DNA from: an uncultured Collinsella sp.
Lineage (GTDB): Bacteria > Actinomycetota > Coriobacteriia > Coriobacteriales > Coriobacteriaceae
Length of the DNA: 15,738 bases
Assembly: GCA_900551305.1 (NCBI GenBank)
Contig: URVK01000015.1
Span: 1-15,738 of the forward strand
Direction: 5' to 3'
The notes under the pieces are model-generated. The model had not been told where the DNA came from. It ran no database searches and saw nothing but the letters and a program-made list of their open reading frames with translations. This document shows, one piece after another, positions 8,852 through 14,755 of this stretch (position 1 is the first letter of the stretch; every line of letters starts with the position of its first letter). The position numbers were made by a program, and so were the translations under genes.

Positions 8852-9391
8852 CTACTCGGCAGCAGCCTCAGTCTCGACCTCGGCGGTCTCGGCCTCGGCG
8901 ACCTCAGCGGCCTCCTCGACCTCAGCCTCGGCAGCGAGCTCCTCGGCGGTAACGCCGACGAGAACGACAACCTCGGCCTTGATCTCGCGGTACAGCGAGA
9001 TGGCAACGGTGTGGGCACCGGCAACCTTAATGGGCTTACCGAGCTCGACGCGCTTGCGGTCGATGTCCATACCGAGCTGAGCCTTGATGGCGTCAGCGAC
9101 CATAGCGGCGGTAACGGAGCCAAAGAGGATGCCCTCGTCGCCGACCTTGACGTCAACGGTGACCGTCTTGCCCTCGAAGGCAGCCTTGGTCTCGTTGGCG
9201 GTAGCCAGACGGACGGCCTCGCGCTTGGCGATGTTGTTGCGACGCTCGTCAAGCTGCTTGAGGTTGCCCTTGGTGGCGGCAACAGCGAGCTTCTTGGGGA
9301 ACAGGAAGTTCTCAGCGTAACCCTGAGCGACCTCTACGACGTCACCCTCGCCGCCCTTGCCCTTGATCTCATCGAGAAGAATAACCTTCAT
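8852..9391 (-). CDS. rplI: 50S ribosomal protein L9
   Basis: L9 is a two-domain protein that binds 23S rRNA near the L1 stalk base. The N-terminal domain starts MKVILLDEIKGKGGEGDVVEV and contains GYAENFLFPKKLA. The central helix and the C-terminal domain (about 80-148, including GILFGSVT and HTVAISLYREI) follow. At 179 aa it exceeds the usual length of about 150: residues from about 149 onward form an acidic, low-complexity tail made almost only of A, E, V and T. The ATG at 9391 has GGGAG upstream. It is the last gene of the ribosomal operon, 15 bp after rpsR, and ends before a strong terminator. Confidence 0.96.
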   Translation of the reverse strand: MKVILLDEIKGKGGEGDVVEVAQGYAENFLFPKKLAVAATKGNLKQLDERRNNIAKREAVRLATANETKAAFEGKTVTVDVKVGDEGILFGSVTAAMVADAIKAQLGMDIDRKRVELGKPIKVAGAHTVAISLYREIKAEVVVLVGVTAEELAAEAEVEEAAEVAEAETAEVETEAAAE

Positions 9392-9406
9392 GATGCGTCT
9401 CCCTTC

Positions 9407-9673
9407 TTAGCCGCGGTCGCGGTTGCCACGAGAGGAAACCACGGGGACGGTGTACGGCAGGAGAGCCATCTCGCGGGCGCGCTTGATGGCGTTGGCGATG
9501 TCATGCTGATGCTGCGTGCAAGCGCCAGTGACGCGACGGGGCTTGATCTTGCCACGGTCGGTCATGTACTTACGGAGAAGCTGAGTGTCCTTATAGTCGA
9601 TGAACTCAGTGTTCTCCTTGCAGAACTGGCAGTACTTACGACGCGGCTGACGTGCAGAAAAATCATTAGCCAT
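9407..9673 (-). CDS. rpsR: 30S ribosomal protein S18
   Basis: S18 binds the 30S platform together with S6. The 88-residue product contains CQFC (15-18), [18 protein letters not shown] and [11 protein letters not shown]. The set Cys15, Cys18, Cys52 and His55 looks like the zinc-binding (C+) form of S18. Translation is taken from the ATG at 9673, matching the family N-terminus ([15 protein letters not shown]). An upstream in-frame ATG at 9724 would add 17 unrelated residues. An AAAGG lies upstream at a rather long spacing of about 11 nt. It sits between ssb (72 bp) and rplI (15 bp) in the conserved operon. Confidence 0.96.
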   Translation of the reverse strand: MANDFSARQPRRKYCQFCKENTEFIDYKDTQLLRKYMTDRGKIKPRRVTGACTQHQHDIANAIKRAREMALLPYTVPVVSSRGNRDRG

Positions 9674-9745
9674 GTCAAAATACCTTTCATTTGGCAACTT
9701 CGGCGAACCGAAGCCGCCTCTCACTCAAAAATAGGTGAACAACCC

Positions 9746-10198
9746 TTAGAACGGGATGTCCTCATCGTAGACGTCGACCGCGGGCGGCGTAGCCACCGGT
9801 GCGGCAGGACGTGCTGCGGGCGCGGGAGCTGCGGGGGCGTAACCGCCCTGATCGTAGCCACCCTGGCCACCACGGGAGCTCATAAACTCGATCTCATCGA
9901 CGATGACCTCAAGCTTGCTCCGGCGCTGGCCGTCGCGCTCCCAAGAGCTGTAGCGCAGCTTGCCCTCGATCGCGACCTTGTTTCCCTTTGCCAGGAAACG
10001 GCTCACGGCCTCGGCGCGGGTGCCGAACATGGTGCAGTCGACAAAGTTGGGATAGTCCTCCCACTCGCCAGTCTGCGCGTTGCGGCGACGATCGTTCACG
10101 GCGACGCCAAAGGACAGAACCTGGGTTCCGCCGGCGGTGGCGCGCAGCTCGGGATCGCGGGTGAGGTTACCGGTGATGTTCACTCGATTGATGCTCAT
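9746..10198 (-). CDS. ssb: single-stranded DNA-binding protein
   Basis: SSB coats single-stranded DNA during replication, repair and recombination. The OB-fold spans about residues 1-108 (MSINRVNITGNLTRDPELR, then FVDCTMFG, VAIEGKLRYSSWE, LEVIVDEIEF). A Gly-, Ala- and Pro-rich disordered linker follows, and the acidic tip DEDIPF (145-150) is the site that recruits partner proteins. The length of 150 aa is normal for this group. The ATG at 10198 has AGAGGA about 11 nt upstream, a somewhat long spacing. It lies between rpsF (48 bp) and rpsR, as in most Gram-positive and actinobacterial genomes. Confidence 0.96.
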   Translation of the reverse strand: MSINRVNITGNLTRDPELRATAGGTQVLSFGVAVNDRRRNAQTGEWEDYPNFVDCTMFGTRAEAVSRFLAKGNKVAIEGKLRYSSWERDGQRRSKLEVIVDEIEFMSSRGGQGGYDQGGYAPAAPAPAARPAAPVATPPAVDVYDEDIPF

Positions 10199-10246
10199 AA
10201 CTCACTACTTCCTCTTGGGGCACAAGCCCAGTCCAAAACGACAGTC

Positions 10247-10540
10247 TTACTCCTGGTCGTCGCGACGGACGATCATGTGGCGGACCACAGCGTCGGTGAT
10301 GCGCAGGACGCGATCAAGCTCGGCGATCTGGGTAGGATCTGCGTGGAAGTTGATGAGGGTGTAGTCACCATCGGTGAGGTCGTTGATCTCGTAGGCGAGC
10401 TTGCGCTTGCCCCACTCGTCAACGGAGTCGACCTTGCCAGCGCCCTCAGCGATCGTGGTATCGATACGCTTCATAACAGCGAGACGAGTCTCGGGGTCGA
10501 GCGACAGGTCAACAAAGAACAGCAGTTCATAAGCCTTCAT
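10247..10540 (-). CDS. rpsF: 30S ribosomal protein S6
   Basis: S6 forms a dimer with S18 on the 30S platform. The 97-residue product starts MKAYELLFFVDLSLDPE and includes VDEWGKRKLAYEINDLTDGDYTLINF and the C-terminal RITDAVVRHMIVRRDD, all conserved. The ATG at 10540 is chosen because GAGGAGGTG lies 5 nt upstream. An in-frame ATG at 10561 would place that Shine-Dalgarno inside the coding region and add seven residues unlike the family. It is the first gene of the rpsF-ssb-rpsR-rplI operon. Its leader contains a hairpin whose loop can pair with the Shine-Dalgarno. Confidence 0.97.
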   Translation of the reverse strand: MKAYELLFFVDLSLDPETRLAVMKRIDTTIAEGAGKVDSVDEWGKRKLAYEINDLTDGDYTLINFHADPTQIAELDRVLRITDAVVRHMIVRRDDQE

Positions 10541-10545
10541 ATTGT

Positions 10546-10594
10546 CACCTCCTCTGGGCAAATGTGGCTTCAGGTCGTGAAGGTGCGCCTGAAG
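10546..10594 (-). promoter_or_regulatory. rpsF leader hairpin with loop complementary to the Shine-Dalgarno
   Basis: On the minus strand a perfect 7-bp stem CTTCAGG/CCTGAAG (10588-10594 with 10568-10574) closes a 13-nt loop about 28 bp before the rpsF start. The loop segment CACCTTC (10579-10585) is complementary over 7 bp, with one G-U pair, to GGAGGTG (10546-10552) of the rpsF Shine-Dalgarno. Autogenous control of rpsF leaders by the S6:S18 dimer is known in other bacteria. I do not see the CCG bulge expected of that known motif, so control here is inference. Confidence 0.5.
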
Positions 10595-10611
10595 CAGGAA
10601 AAGACTTGGTA

Positions 10612-10640
10612 ATAATATCTTTCAACCTCCCAGGCCGCAA
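10612..10640 (-). promoter_or_regulatory. candidate proximal rpsF promoter
   Basis: TATTAT (10612-10617; 5 of 6) and TTGCGG (10635-10640; 3 of 6) on the minus strand are spaced by 17 bp, about 72 bp upstream of the rpsF ATG. Transcripts would include the leader hairpin. Confidence 0.4.
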
Positions 10641-11001
10641 GAATATGCAGCTACAACCTCATGACCTCCACATATGTCCATACTCGCACGACGTTTCATG
10701 CGCATTCCAACCAAATGCTGACCAAAAGCTTGACGGATCTGTAGACAAGATACGGTGCCGTGGGGACAAGCTGAGCCAAGCCACAGGTCAACGGGCACAA
10801 GGCTGTGGTCGCAAAATGCATACCAGTGGTCCACAACACCACCCAAAGATTTTTATATTCATTGCCAAGTCGCTTATGAATACCCCTTTTGAACAATTGA
10901 GCTGATCAACCACGCTGGTCGAAAGCCGTTTTTTTGGTACCTCAAACCCCACCGCAACGCCAAGCGCGGCCAAGCGTTTTAAAAAATGCCAACTTTTCTG
11001 T
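10641..11001. other. gene-less stretch between the rpsF operon and the tRNA genes
   Basis: I see no credible coding region here. Short open frames on both strands lack Shine-Dalgarno sites and family resemblance. What it holds is a second possible minus-strand promoter (10852-10880), a 6-bp inverted repeat CCACAG/CTGTGG (10781-10786 and 10803-10808), a direct repeat of GCCAAGCG near 10959-10976, and AT-rich tracts near 10850-10890 and 10975-10990. A small RNA or a long rpsF leader is possible but not shown. Confidence 0.5.
10852..10880 (-). promoter_or_regulatory. candidate distal rpsF promoter (-35 TTCATA, -10 TATAAA)
   Basis: On the minus strand TATAAA (10852-10857; 5 of 6) and TTCATA (10875-10880; 4 of 6) are spaced by 17 bp. 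If used, it would give an rpsF leader of about 300 nt, or drive an independent small RNA. Confidence 0.4.
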
Positions 11002-11029
11002 TTGCACTTTGCGATTCCTCGTGTATACT
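11002..11029 (+). promoter_or_regulatory. tRNA-Ser promoter (-35 TTGCAC, -10 TATACT)
   Basis: TTGCAC (11002-11007) and TATACT (11024-11029) are spaced by 16 bp and lie 16 bp upstream of the first tRNA. This is the best sigma-70-like promoter in the window. It may also serve the second tRNA by read-through. Confidence 0.8.
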
Positions 11030-11045
11030 GACTTTCGCATTTAAC

Positions 11046-11136
11046 GGAGAGTTGTCCGAGTGGCCGAAGGAGCACGATTGGAAATCGTGTAGGCGTCAAA
11101 AGCGTCTCCAGGGTTCAAATCCCTGACTCTCCGCCA
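11046..11136 (+). tRNA. tRNA-Ser (anticodon GGA), CCA encoded
   Basis: The acceptor arms GGAGAGT and ACTCTCC pair fully. The anticodon stem CACGA/TCGTG holds loop TTGGAAA with anticodon GGA (11080-11082), which reads UCC and UCU. A class II variable arm (AGGCG/CGTCT) and the T-arm loop TTCAAAT with stem CAGGG/CCCTG are present, and the CCA end is encoded. The 91-nt length is normal for tRNA-Ser. Confidence 0.97.
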
Positions 11137-11144
11137 GTTAATTC

Positions 11145-11175
11145 CAAAGCAGGCCTTTGAGCCTGCTTTGTTTTT
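11145..11175 (+). terminator. intrinsic terminator between the two tRNA-Ser genes
   Basis: A perfect 10-bp stem, CAAAGCAGGC (11145-11154) with GCCTGCTTTG (11161-11170), has a 6-nt loop and is followed by TTTTT. It lies 9 nt after the first tRNA, yet no promoter is visible in the 9 nt left before the second tRNA. Confidence 0.9.
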
Positions 11176-11184
11176 ACCCCACGC

Positions 11185-11275
11185 GGAGGGGTGGCAGAGT
11201 GGTTGAATGCGGCGGTCTCGAAAACCGTTTGGCCTGTATAAGGTCACGAGGGTTCGAATCCCTCCTCCTCCGCCA
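11185..11275 (+). tRNA. tRNA-Ser (anticodon CGA), CCA encoded
   Basis: Acceptor arms GGAGGGG and CTCCTCC pair with one G-U. The anticodon stem GCGGT/ACCGT holds loop CTCGAAA with anticodon CGA (11219-11221), which reads UCG. The variable arm GGCC/GGTC is long, as in class II tRNAs, and the T-arm GAGGG/CCCTC holds TTCGAAT. CCA is encoded. It is 91 nt long and probably depends on the promoter upstream of the GGA gene. Confidence 0.97.
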
Positions 11276-11286
11276 TTTTGGTTGAG

Positions 11287-11313
11287 AAAGCTCCCAACAA
11301 TGGGAGCTTTTTT
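11287..11313 (+). terminator. intrinsic terminator after tRNA-Ser(CGA)
   Basis: AAAGCTCCCA (11287-11296) and TGGGAGCTTT (11301-11310) form a perfect 10-bp stem with a 4-nt loop ACAA, and the 3' arm runs into a T6 tract (11308-11313). It begins 12 nt after the tRNA. Confidence 0.93.
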
Positions 11314-11345
11314 GTTATCGAAATACGTCTCGATCCCACGCTTCC

Positions 11346-11425
11346 CCAAACATGTACGTCACCCTCCAAAACCGACATTTTTCGACATGTTTGGAGGCTG
11401 ACGTACACGTTTGGATTGAGTTCAC
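11346..11425 (+). repeat. palindromic repeat copy A
   Basis: The core 11346-11414 is an imperfect palindrome. CCAAACATGTACGTCA (11346-11361) pairs with TGACGTACACGTTTGG (11399-11414) at 15 of 16 positions, and the inner CCCTCCAAA pairs with TTTGGAGGC at 8 of 9. The loop contains CATTTTTCGACAT. The reverse complement of copy B matches almost base for base, including the 3' flank GGATTGAG-Y-TCAC. It lies just after the nuclease stop codon and about 70 bp from tRNA-Ser(CGA). Confidence 0.85.
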
Positions 11426-11435
11426 GGGAGTGGCA

Positions 11436-12443
11436 CTATTCGGAAGGCGCCTCTTCGTCTCGCATGCCCTTCCAGTTGCGGATAAGCGCCTTGCGTAGTT
11501 CGTTTTGCTCTCGCTGGTACCCGGTGTCGGTACAGCGAGGCATGCCGAGTGCTTCGCGAATGTTGTTCATGGCGCGGTGAAAGGCGAGCTGGCTGCCGAA
11601 CTGAGCCGAAGTGAGCGTAACGATTCGATATCCCATTTGGGAGAGAACGGCTTCTCGCTCCGCATCTGCTCCCTTGCGCTCGAGCTCATCGTGAAAACCG
11701 CCCTTATATTCGATACCGAGCTCCCTGCGCTTATAGGTAATGAGGGCATCGATTTTGAGTGTTCGGGCTTTTGTGCAATGCCAGAGACGTTGAGGGATCT
11801 CGAGCGGTTTGTTGAGTTCGATACCTCGGATACCAACGCCGCCTTCGCTTGTTGGGAGCGAGAGGGCGATTGCCGAAGCGGTCTCCATAGGCGAGGCCGA
11901 GTGATCGTAGATGTGCCTGAGCGCGAGCCGTGCACGTGTGGCACCGGGTTTGCCGGGGCGCCGATCGAGCAGTTTGGTTATTTCATCCTTGGAGGTAGTG
12001 GCTGGTTGCCCGGTATAAGGGTCGGCGGGATTGAGCCTCATGCGATAATCGCCGCAAACTTCATAGCCATATTCGAGATATTCGATCCTATCCATCCACT
12101 CGGCAGCGAGCACAAAGGTGAAGGCTTCGTCGGTGATGAAGATTCCGGGCGTCAACTCGTTAATATGCTCGTAGGGAAGATTTTGTCCAAGAATGTGACA
12201 AACGACGCCTTTGGTACGAATTCGCTCGAATTCGAATACAACCGCGATATCGATAGTCTTAAGCATATCGGACGGAATGCCGCAGTCGGTAAGAGCCTGT
12301 CGTATGCGCGCAACACGTTGCTGGGTGGAGATGCCTTGTGCGCCTATCTGGTAGTCGTGCCGCGCAAGAGACTGAACCAAATTCTGGGGTGCATGATGGA
12401 CAAGCCATGCGGTTTTATGCGAAATGAGAACAGGGGTATCCAT
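11436..12443 (-). CDS. PD-(D/E)XK nuclease-fold protein, DUF559-like
   Basis: The 335-residue product has a C-terminal domain of the Vsr/DUF559 nuclease fold: Asp232 in KIDALITY, then Glu245 and Lys247 in IEYKGGFHDE, then SQMGYRIVTLT. This gives the D...E-X-K catalytic pattern plus the nearby His251. The N-terminal part (ISHKTAWLVHHAP, then GIFITDEAFTFVLAAEWM and YLEYGYEVCGDYRM) resembles the AbiEi-like half of actinobacterial two-part DUF559 proteins. The middle SPMETASAIALSLP and GGVGI segment is shared by such proteins in Coriobacteriia as I recall them. The ATG at 12443 follows GAGAGG. No partner toxin or methylase gene is adjacent. It is bracketed by inverted palindromic repeats. Substrate and role are unknown; nuclease activity is inferred from the residues. 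Confidence 0.75.
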   Translation of the reverse strand: MDTPVLISHKTAWLVHHAPQNLVQSLARHDYQIGAQGISTQQRVARIRQALTDCGIPSDMLKTIDIAVVFEFERIRTKGVVCHILGQNLPYEHINELTPGIFITDEAFTFVLAAEWMDRIEYLEYGYEVCGDYRMRLNPADPYTGQPATTSKDEITKLLDRRPGKPGATRARLALRHIYDHSASPMETASAIALSLPTSEGGVGIRGIELNKPLEIPQRLWHCTKARTLKIDALITYKRRELGIEYKGGFHDELERKGADAEREAVLSQMGYRIVTLTSAQFGSQLAFHRAMNNIREALGMPRCTDTGYQREQNELRKALIRNWKGMRDEEAPSE

Positions 12444-12510
12444 TGAGGGCCTCTCGCTCTGAGCCGGTATCCAACTCTTATGTCCGTTGAAGTGGGGAAA
12501 TATACCGGAT

Positions 12511-12528
12511 GTGAGTAAATCAACTCAC
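12511..12528. promoter_or_regulatory. 6-bp inverted repeat upstream of the nuclease gene
   Basis: GTGAGT (12511-12516) and ACTCAC (12523-12528) are perfect inverted repeats around AAATCA. The site lies about 10 bp upstream of a TATATT on the minus strand that could be the nuclease -10, a position suited to an operator. Confidence 0.35.
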
Positions 12529-12535
12529 TCATGCT

Positions 12536-12616
12536 GTGAGCTCAATCCAAACATGTACGTCCGCCTCCAAAGATGTCGAAAAATGCCGTTTTTGGAGGGT
12601 GACGTACATGTTTTGG
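12536..12616 (-). repeat. palindromic repeat copy B (inverted relative to copy A)
   Basis: Core arms CCAAACATGTACGTCC with GCCTCCAAA (12547-12571) pair imperfectly with TTTGGAGGGTGACG and TACATGTTTTGG (12591-12616). Its reverse complement aligns with copy A over about 80 bp with few differences, including the loop CATTTTTCGACAT and the GAGCTCAC-type flank. It brackets the nuclease gene on its upstream side. Confidence 0.85.
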
Positions 12617-12747
12617 ATCCCTGGCATTCCAGCAATGCCATGTCAGCATCCGCTGCCAACCGTTTACCGAGCAATAGGGTCGCCAGGCCCGCCAACCATG
12701 TACTATGTACGGGCATTGTCCAAACCCACAACCCAAAGGACCCCATC

Positions 12748-13437
12748 TTGCCCGTCGTCGCCGCTATAACCATTACCTCACATGCCTCAGATGCCATGGT
12801 CGCTATTCCGTTTTGGCTCGAGATGTTCGCTGTTGTCGCTGCATCGATCTCTGGTGTACTGGTTGCGCGCGAGCACAAGCTCGACCTGGTGGGCGCCGTC
12901 GCGCTCGCGGTAGTCTGCGGTCTGGGCGGCGGTCTCTTGCGCGACATGACGCTACAGGTGGGCAACGTCTACATCCTCAACCAGCCGATGGCACTCCCGC
13001 TTTCCATTGCCACGGCAGCCATCATCTATATTTTCCCGGCAATCGTCGACAAACCCGAAAAACTCATTCCCCTGCTCGACATCATCTCGGTCGGCATCTA
13101 CGCCGCCACTGGAGCAGACAAGGCGCTGGTCTACGGCTTTGCGCCGGCGGTGTGCATCATGATGGGCTTTTTCACCGCGGTGGGCGGCGGCATGTTGCGC
13201 GACGGCTTTATGGGCGTGGTTCCGGGCATTTTCCAACGTACTAACTTTTATGCCATCGCCGCCATCGCCGGATCGACAAGCTATGTGTGCCTCGTTATGA
13301 GCGGCATCATGAGCAATGTCGCCGCGCTGGTCGTATGCGTTGTCGTGACCATGGGTCTGCGCTGGCTCTCGCTGCGCTTTGATATCAAAAGCCCCACCGA
13401 AGAAGATATCGCGCGCTTCTTGCACCGTAAAAAGTAG
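12748..13437 (+). CDS. TRIC/UPF0126 family membrane protein, TTG start
   Basis: This is a small polytopic membrane protein with the internal duplication of the UPF0126/TRIC family, whose members act as trimeric cation channels or have been linked to glycine transport. The two repeats each carry the hallmark glycine motif: GGGLLRD (about 60-66) and GGGMLRD (about 146-152). Hydrophobic segments between them fit about seven helices, and the C-terminus is basic (FLHRKK). The start is taken as TTG at 12748 with AAAGGA 7 nt upstream, giving 229 aa, close to family length. The frame stays open upstream to an ATG at 12487, but that stretch runs through repeat copy B and is not family-like. An ATG at 12796 lacks a Shine-Dalgarno. 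Substrate is uncertain. Confidence 0.85.
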   Translation: MPVVAAITITSHASDAMVAIPFWLEMFAVVAASISGVLVAREHKLDLVGAVALAVVCGLGGGLLRDMTLQVGNVYILNQPMALPLSIATAAIIYIFPAIVDKPEKLIPLLDIISVGIYAATGADKALVYGFAPAVCIMMGFFTAVGGGMLRDGFMGVVPGIFQRTNFYAIAAIAGSTSYVCLVMSGIMSNVAALVVCVVVTMGLRWLSLRFDIKSPTEEDIARFLHRKK

Positions 13438-13505
13438 ACAGCATGGCACGACCCTTCGAAATGCAACCGAGAGGCTCTTTTAGAGCGCCCACGCGTTGGG
13501 TACCC

Positions 13506-13532
13506 TGTTAGGTATATGCCGAACACCTAACA
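13506..13532. promoter_or_regulatory. 8-bp inverted repeat directly upstream of the bactofilin-like gene RBS
   Basis: TGTTAGGT (13506-13513) and ACCTAACA (13525-13532) are perfect inverted repeats with an 11-bp spacer, ending just before the AAGGA used by the 13545 gene. It may be a repressor operator or a leader hairpin next to the ribosome binding site. Confidence 0.5.
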
Positions 13533-13544
13533 AAAGGATCAACC

Positions 13545-14690
13545 ATGGCTTTCAATCAAACCGTGACGGCGCCGTCACACAAGATGCGTCGCTGCCTGCT
13601 TATGGCATTCGCGCTCATCGCGCTCGCGCTCACCGCACTTCCCACGGCGTCGTTCGCCGGCACGGACACCGCTGGAAACGTACTTGCGACCGACAATGAC
13701 GCCAATCCGTCCGGCGTCGAAGGCGACCTGTACTGGGCCGGTCAGGCCCTCAACTTGGACGATACGTCCATCGACCGCGATATCATCGCCGCGGGCGATA
13801 CCCTCTCGATTCGCGACTGCACAGTGGGCGGCGCCATTCGTCTTGCGGCGCGCACCATCGACATCGCCAAGACCACGGTTGATGGCAGCGTCACGGTGGC
13901 CGGCCAGCACGTTGTGCTCAACACCGGTAGCACCGCCAACTGTTTCTATGCGATGGGCGAGACGGTTGCCCTGCGCGGCTCCGCCAGGTCGGCAGCGCTT
14001 GCGGGCGACACGGTAACCATCGAAGACGAGCTCGATGGCGATGTCGAGGTTTGGGCCGACAAGCTCATCCTGGGCAAGAACGCCCACATCACCGGCACCG
14101 TGAACGCGCACGTCTCCGAGGACCCCGAGCGCGCCGCGGGAGCCGAGGTCGGCGCGCTCAAGATCGACCGCACCGAAAACGAGGATACTTCCACCGTTAA
14201 CGATGTCATCGGCGGCACCGTCGCCGCGGCGCTTTCCACCTGCTTTGTCGCCCTGCTACTCGAGCTCGTCTTTCCGCGCGCGACCGCCAGCGCCGCCGGC
14301 ATGCTCCACCAGCGCCCCACGCCCCTGTGGGTGAGCGGTCTTCTGGGCACGATTGCTATCGTCCCCGCCGTCCTACTGCTGATTATCTCCATCGCTGGTC
14401 TATCGCTTGCCGGAGCCCTCATGTGCGGCGTTATCGGCATCGCATTGGTGTCGAACGCCTTTGCGGGGTGCGCGATCGCCCGCATGGTCGGACACAGCCA
14501 AAACCGCTACGCCATGGCAGCCGTGGGTGGCATCGCCGCAGGCGCCCTCACAGGGCTTCCCCTCGTAGGCGGCTTCATCAGCGGTGTGGCCTTTGTCTTT
14601 ATGCTCGGCTACATCATCCAGATCATCTGGCGCAACGCCCGCCTCAAGCCGCAGCAGCCGACTAACACGCCGGGACTCCCCACCGCTTAG
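13545..14690 (+). CDS. exported bactofilin-like repeat protein with C-terminal membrane domain
   Basis: The 381-residue product starts with a signal peptide: KMRR (13-16), hydrophobic stretch about 17-31, and probable cleavage after ASFA (38). Residues about 57-190 are a run of short repeats of the polymer-forming (bactofilin-like) right-handed beta-helix type, seen in alternating segments such as DRDIIAAGDTLSI, GGAIRLAARTIDI and DGSVTVAGQHVVL. A linker (about 190-215) is followed by four or so membrane helices (about 221-243, 261-288, 288-310, 321-362) and a polar tail. The repeats would lie outside the membrane, facing away from the cytoplasm. Proteins joining such repeats to membrane helices are known, but without defined function. 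The ATG at 13545 has AAGGA 6 nt upstream. It follows the TRIC gene by 107 bp. Confidence 0.8.
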   Translation: MAFNQTVTAPSHKMRRCLLMAFALIALALTALPTASFAGTDTAGNVLATDNDANPSGVEGDLYWAGQALNLDDTSIDRDIIAAGDTLSIRDCTVGGAIRLAARTIDIAKTTVDGSVTVAGQHVVLNTGSTANCFYAMGETVALRGSARSAALAGDTVTIEDELDGDVEVWADKLILGKNAHITGTVNAHVSEDPERAAGAEVGALKIDRTENEDTSTVNDVIGGTVAAALSTCFVALLLELVFPRATASAAGMLHQRPTPLWVSGLLGTIAIVPAVLLLIISIAGLSLAGALMCGVIGIALVSNAFAGCAIARMVGHSQNRYAMAAVGGIAAGALTGLPLVGGFISGVAFVFMLGYIIQIIWRNARLKPQQPTNTPGLPTA

Positions 14691-14699
14691 CAGCTAACT

Positions 14700-14728
14700 G
14701 CCACAAAGATGCCAAGCACCTTTGTGGC
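14700..14728 (+). repeat. 9-bp hairpin after the bactofilin-like gene
   Basis: GCCACAAAG (14700-14708) and CTTTGTGGC (14720-14728) pair perfectly with an 11-nt loop, 9 bp after the stop codon. No U-tract follows, so it is more likely an mRNA 3' stability structure than a terminator; the bidirectional terminator at 14758-14790 lies just beyond. Confidence 0.5.
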
Positions 14729-14755
14729 GGCGCAAACGAACCTGCCCCCTGAACC

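Larger units (their letters stand above)
12444..12747. other. intergenic region between divergent nuclease and TRIC genes
   Basis: These 304 bp hold the nuclease promoter region, with TATATT near 12500 on the minus strand but no good -35, the inverted repeat at 12511-12528, repeat copy B (12536-12616) and the upstream region of the TRIC gene. I see no small gene. TACTAT at 12701-12706 could be a plus-strand -10 for the TRIC gene, but no matching -35 is visible. Confidence 0.5.

Noticed and set aside
8840..10612. 590-codon open frame on the plus strand
   Set aside because: It is antisense to the whole rpsF-ssb-rpsR-rplI block, all of which are certain genes; the openness reflects codon bias.
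10760..10840. Possible DnaA boxes / replication origin in the gene-less region
   Set aside because: Only two loose 7-of-9 matches (TGGTCCACA, TTGTCCCCA) are seen, with no cluster, and neither dnaA nor dnaN is nearby.
10622..10846. 74-codon minus-strand frame upstream of rpsF
   Set aside because: It has no Shine-Dalgarno, carries an unusual residue mix (many C, H, W) and overlaps the likely rpsF leader and promoter.
11436..12443. Toxin-antitoxin pair built on the AbiEi-like N-terminus
   Set aside because: No AbiEii-type nucleotidyltransferase toxin gene is adjacent; only a single gene lies between the repeats.
11346..12616. CRISPR-like or classical IS element
   Set aside because: There are only two repeat copies, in opposite orientation and more than 1 kb apart, with no spacers, and the enclosed gene shows no transposase motif.
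12487..12747. N-terminal extension of the TRIC gene to an ATG at 12487
   Set aside because: The extension passes through palindromic repeat copy B, has no Shine-Dalgarno and is not family-like; the TTG at 12748 has AAAGGA at correct spacing.
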